Shown here: positions 30,382 to 38,653 of the stretch, in pieces
Layout of the letters: each line of letters begins with the position of its first letter
Position numbering within the stretch: the stretch's first letter is position 1
Assembly: GCA_020029545.1 (NCBI GenBank)
Contig: JAIBJL010000002.1
Coordinates: 1 to 38,653, forward strand
Source of the DNA: Gammaproteobacteria bacterium
GTDB lineage: Bacteria; Pseudomonadota; Gammaproteobacteria; Steroidobacterales; Steroidobacteraceae
Direction of reading: 5' to 3'
Length of the DNA stretch: 38,653 nucleotides
Translations under genes and position numbers: made by a program
Notes under the pieces: generated by a model
Seen by the model: only the letters and a program-made list of their open reading frames with translations
The model's database searches: none
What the model was told of the DNA's origin: nothing

Positions 30382-30654
30382 ATGACCCGAATCGTCAAAT
30401 GCGTTCTTCTCGGTACCGAGGCGGAAGGGCTAGACCGTCCGCCCTATCCCGGCGAACTCGGCCAGCGCATTTTTGAACAGGCGTCGAAGGAAGCCTGGCA
30501 GCGGTGGCTCAAGCATCAGACCATGCTCATGAACGAATATCGCCTGTCGCCGATCGATCCCAAGGCGCGGAAATTTCTGGTGGCGGAAATGGAGAAGTTT
30601 TTCTTCGGCGGCGGTTCCGCAGCGCCACAGGAATATGTGCCGAAAGGGGAGTAA
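30382..30654 (+). CDS. yggX: Fe(2+)-trafficking / oxidative damage protection protein
   Basis: 90 aa [78 protein letters not shown]; adjacent to mutY as is common. Confidence 0.96.
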   Translation: MTRIVKCVLLGTEAEGLDRPPYPGELGQRIFEQASKEAWQRWLKHQTMLMNEYRLSPIDPKARKFLVAEMEKFFFGGGSAAPQEYVPKGE

Positions 30655-30809
30655 ATCCGGAAGTGATTGGTGAGTCGTGAATGGTCAGAGGACTGTTTTC
30701 ATGTTCTCGGCGGTGCTTCTCAGGATCGTTTCATGAGAATGCTCCATCGGCTGCAGCCGACCCGAACGATGAAAGTTGCCTTTCTTACCACTCACCACTC
30801 ACTTTCTTA

Positions 30810-34727
<3,918 letters not shown>

Positions 34728-34883
34728 CTGAACTTCATCGCAAGTTTCTGCATCGCATCATGCTTCACCCACCTCACTGACCCGTTCCTCACGGGCCAGT
34801 TGCTTCGCGGTAGTCGGCGGGGCGCGCAAACACTCGTTGTTCGGCCGACCTGAACCTGCGCCAGCTTATGAAATATCGCGATC

Positions 34884-34925
34884 CCGGCGGCGAAAGCGTG
34901 ACGGGGTTCAAATCCCCGATGCCGG
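34884..34925 (+). other. Structured tRNA-T-arm-like element (possible tRNA remnant or small RNA)
   Basis: CGGGG-TTCAAAT-CCCCG (34902-34918) matches a canonical T-arm; flanked by CCGGC/GCCGG closing stem and a GC-GAAA-GC mini-hairpin. No matching 5' tRNA half found. Confidence 0.35.
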
Positions 34926-35099
34926 CGACTGCATCATTCCCTGGAAATCGGAGGTAGTGCGCACGTTGTCAGCACAACAGCTGCAAGTGAATACGCGGTA
35001 GCCAGGACGCGGGTTGCGCGTCGGGCCTGTCGTCCAACGGCTGACCGAAGGCCGTCCGCTATGACGGTCGATCACGCAGGGTTGCGCGGCTGACGTCAG

Positions 35100-36071
35100 C
35101 TACTGGATGCCGCGCGGTTCGAGCAACTGCACGCTGAACTGACGTTCGGCGTCGGTCCACACGCGGACCACAGCGAGATCCGCCTCGGCGGCCAGGTCGG
35201 CAAACCCTTCCAGAGTGTACTTGTGGCAGCACTCGGTCCGCAGGTGCTCATTGCGGCCGATGGCCACTTCCTCATCGCCCAGATGCACGATCTGATCGCG
35301 CTTACTGACCAGATGCATTTCAATGCGGTTCTGCTCTTCGACCCATAAGGCGCGGTGCTCGAACGCCGTGAGATCGAAATCCGCGCCGAGCTCGCGATTC
35401 ATATGGCGCAGTGCATTGAGGTTGAAGCGCGCGGTGATACCGGCCGCATCGTCATAGGCGCGTTCCAGCACGCGCGGATCTTTTTTCAGGTCGATGCCGA
35501 TCAGCACGGCGCCACGCCGACCGATGATCGTGCGCATGCCGCCGAGCACGCGCACTGCCTGTGGGCGCTCGAAGTTGCCAAGCGTCGAGCCGGGAAAATA
35601 GACGACGCGACGCTGCGCGGCCGCAATCTGCGTCGGCAGGTCGAACGGCTGCGTGAAGTCCGCGACCACGGGAATGATCTGCAGCGCCGGATAGTCTCGT
35701 GCCAGCGAACCGGCAGCTTCCAACAGATAGTCGCGCGAGATGTCGATGGGCACATAGCTCGCCAGATCCTGCAGCTTGTCGAGCAGCAGGCGGGTCTTCA
35801 GGCTGCTGCCGCTGCCATATTCAATGAGGGCTACGCGCGGTCCGAGCGCCTGCGCCATTTCGGCGCTATGGTCCTGCATGATCTGCATTTCAGTTCGCGT
35901 GACGTAGTACTCCGGCAGTTCGCAGATGGAGTCGAACAACGTCGAGCCGAGTTCGTCGTAAAACCAAACCGGAGACAATTGCTTCGGCGTGCGGCGCAAT
36001 CCGGCTAACGCGCTGTTCGTCAATTCATCCGCTTGGGCGGGGGCAGCGACGCTTGCTGGAAGCTTCGACAT
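35100..36071 (-). CDS. egtD: L-histidine N-alpha-methyltransferase (ergothioneine biosynthesis)
   Basis: LRRTPKQLSPVWFYDELGSTLFDSICELPEYYVTRTE, LIEYGSGSSLKTRLLLDKL, YVPIDIS, FPGSTLGNF, LIGIDLKKD, ALRHMNRELGADFDL. ATG at 36071; the 541-aa ORF extension overlaps egtB. Confidence 0.95.
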   Translation of the reverse strand: MSKLPASVAAPAQADELTNSALAGLRRTPKQLSPVWFYDELGSTLFDSICELPEYYVTRTEMQIMQDHSAEMAQALGPRVALIEYGSGSSLKTRLLLDKLQDLASYVPIDISRDYLLEAAGSLARDYPALQIIPVVADFTQPFDLPTQIAAAQRRVVYFPGSTLGNFERPQAVRVLGGMRTIIGRRGAVLIGIDLKKDPRVLERAYDDAAGITARFNLNALRHMNRELGADFDLTAFEHRALWVEEQNRIEMHLVSKRDQIVHLGDEEVAIGRNEHLRTECCHKYTLEGFADLAAEADLAVVRVWTDAERQFSVQLLEPRGIQ

Positions 36072-36117
36072 GAGCGTTTCCTGAAGTGCGGACGATGGAA
36101 AGACGATGGAAAGGCAG

Positions 36118-37392
<1,275 letters not shown>

Positions 37393-37834
37393 TCGATCCT
37401 CTGAACTGTCTCGTGTGGTTGTCTGTCAGGCAGTGAATCCTGAACGCCCGACAGACGTAAAAGTTGCACGACTATGACCGGTTCGTCACCGGATGCAGAC
37501 CTGCACCTGACCACCACCCATGTGAGGTCGGAAGTGCGCAGCTGCAAGGCAGCTTATCGCAGCCAAGTGGCAATGCCATGTCCTTGTACCTCACCGGCTG
37601 TGTTTGTCCGTTGCCTGGGATCGGAATGCTGGGCGCCGGGTCCGTGGCATGCGCCCGGGCGTGCGGGTGCGCCAAGGTCAATAAATAAAGTAAATTCAAT
37701 ACGCTACAAGAAGACACCCACCGCGGCCCCGTAACATGTACTCGCTTCCCAGCATCCCCTTTGACGAAGCCGCCGCCGCTTGATGTCTGTGGGAAACGAT
37801 CCGCTCCAGACCGCCCCGAACGCCCTCATTCTCC

Positions 37835-37864
37835 TTGACGCGTCGGCTGCCGCACCGGTCTAAT
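37835..37864 (+). promoter_or_regulatory. Candidate sigma-70 promoter for tRNA-Phe
   Basis: TTGACG - 18 bp - TCTAAT followed by a GC-rich discriminator, upstream of the tRNA. Confidence 0.5.
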
Positions 37865-37926
37865 ACGCGCCCTCGCAGGACAGAGCCCTCTCAAGGCTTG
37901 ACACACGTCCTCGTCTTCCCGCGCAT

Positions 37927-38002
<76 letters not shown>

Positions 38003-38050
38003 TTTAAATCAATAAGTTGCATTCCGACAGGCGGCCCTGTATGACTGCCC

Positions 38051-38070
38051 TGTTTCCATTTTGTTTCCAT
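38051..38070 (+). repeat. Direct repeat TGTTTCCAT x2 (11-bp period)
   Basis: TGTTTCCAT at 38051-38059 and 38062-38070, about 50 bp past the tRNA 3' end. Confidence 0.5.
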
Positions 38071-38240
38071 CCGTCCAGTCGGACGTTTAGGGGGAGGCGA
38101 CTTTCACTGCATCTGTGGTTGTGGATGCCGGACACGACAGCTAGGGTTACGGCTGACCTCAACTTGCAAGTCTTCTGCTATCGTCCCTAAGAACAAGCAA
38201 TGCCGCGAACAAAAAACATAGGCTGGCTGGATGGCTCGTT

Positions 38241-38653
38241 GTGGAGAAATCTGTAACTGATAACAAGCCCTTTCGGGTCTTGTGCTTGGACGGGGGAGGT
38301 ATGCGCGGCGTTTACCAAGCCAGCTATCTCGCTACCTACGCCCATCGCGTAGCGGCAGCTAGAGGAGCCACCGCCGAACTCGACATCGGAACCGGATTCG
38401 ACCTGATTGTCGGCACGAGCACTGGCAGCATTGTGGCCAGCGCGCTCGCTATGGGCATCCCGCTCAAGGAAGTGCAGCAGCTATACGCGGAGTATGGGCA
38501 CAAAATCTTTCCATACCAGCAGCTCCGATCTTGGCCGATCATCGGTAACTACATCATCCGCAACTTCGGAATTGGACTTCGAAAGGGTGAAACCTCATTA
38601 CGGAGGGCGCTGACAAGCAAGTTCGGGACAACAACAATCGCCGAGGTTCATAG
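38241..38653 (+). CDS. Patatin-like phospholipase, truncated by window end
   Basis: VEKSVTDNKPFRVLCLDGGGMRGVYQASYLATYAHRVAAARGATAELDIGTGFDLIVGTSTGSIVASALAMGIPLKEVQQLYAEYGHKIFPYQQ...: DGGGMRG oxyanion-hole motif and GTSTG (GxSxG) nucleophile elbow. Not in the supplied ORF track because there is no stop. GTG start inferred. Confidence 0.88.
   Translation, partial: MEKSVTDNKPFRVLCLDGGGMRGVYQASYLATYAHRVAAARGATAELDIGTGFDLIVGTSTGSIVASALAMGIPLKEVQQLYAEYGHKIFPYQQLRSWPIIGNYIIRNFGIGLRKGETSLRRALTSKFGTTTIAEVH

Noticed and set aside
34860-35099. tmRNA, RNase P RNA, SRP RNA or cobalamin/c-di-GMP riboswitch
   Set aside because: No tag-peptide reading frame, no matching 5' acceptor strand, and none of the conserved core motifs I remember for these RNAs.
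37464-37734. Small ORFs between egtB and tRNA-Phe
   Set aside because: Overlapping short frames with no convincing ribosome-binding sites or protein-like composition.

Overview
High-GC proteobacterial (probably gammaproteobacterial) chromosomal window. No searches were run; all calls come from reading translated motifs. Left flank: partial glycerol-3-phosphate dehydrogenase (-), a membrane/spermidine-synthase-like gene that looks broken by an internal deletion, a small secreted protein, and an aldehyde dehydrogenase (-). The core (about 6.15-25.84 kb) is a dense two-component / c-di-GMP cluster. It holds two paralogous [PAS hybrid kinase -> overlapping REC-EAL] pairs, two paralogous [HisKA_3 kinase + NarL/LuxR regulator] pairs, a REC-GGDEF cyclase, and a 1956-aa hybrid kinase with about nine tandem PAS repeats. 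Right flank: AsmA-like protein, a START/SRPBCC-like secreted protein, mutY, yggX, a second large hybrid kinase (1305 aa) paralogous to the C-terminal part of the nine-PAS kinase, an egtB-egtD ergothioneine pair, and tRNA-Phe(GAA). Immediately after the tRNA a new segment starts, carrying a truncated patatin-like phospholipase (DGGGMRG / GTSTG). This looks like the edge of a tRNA-anchored island and possibly an anti-phage (CBASS-type) locus, but the deciding genes lie outside the window. The most notable items are the duplicated signalling hub, the nine-PAS kinase, the patatin at the tRNA edge, the deletion in the spermidine-synthase-like gene, and a tRNA-T-arm-like structured element near 34.9 kb.
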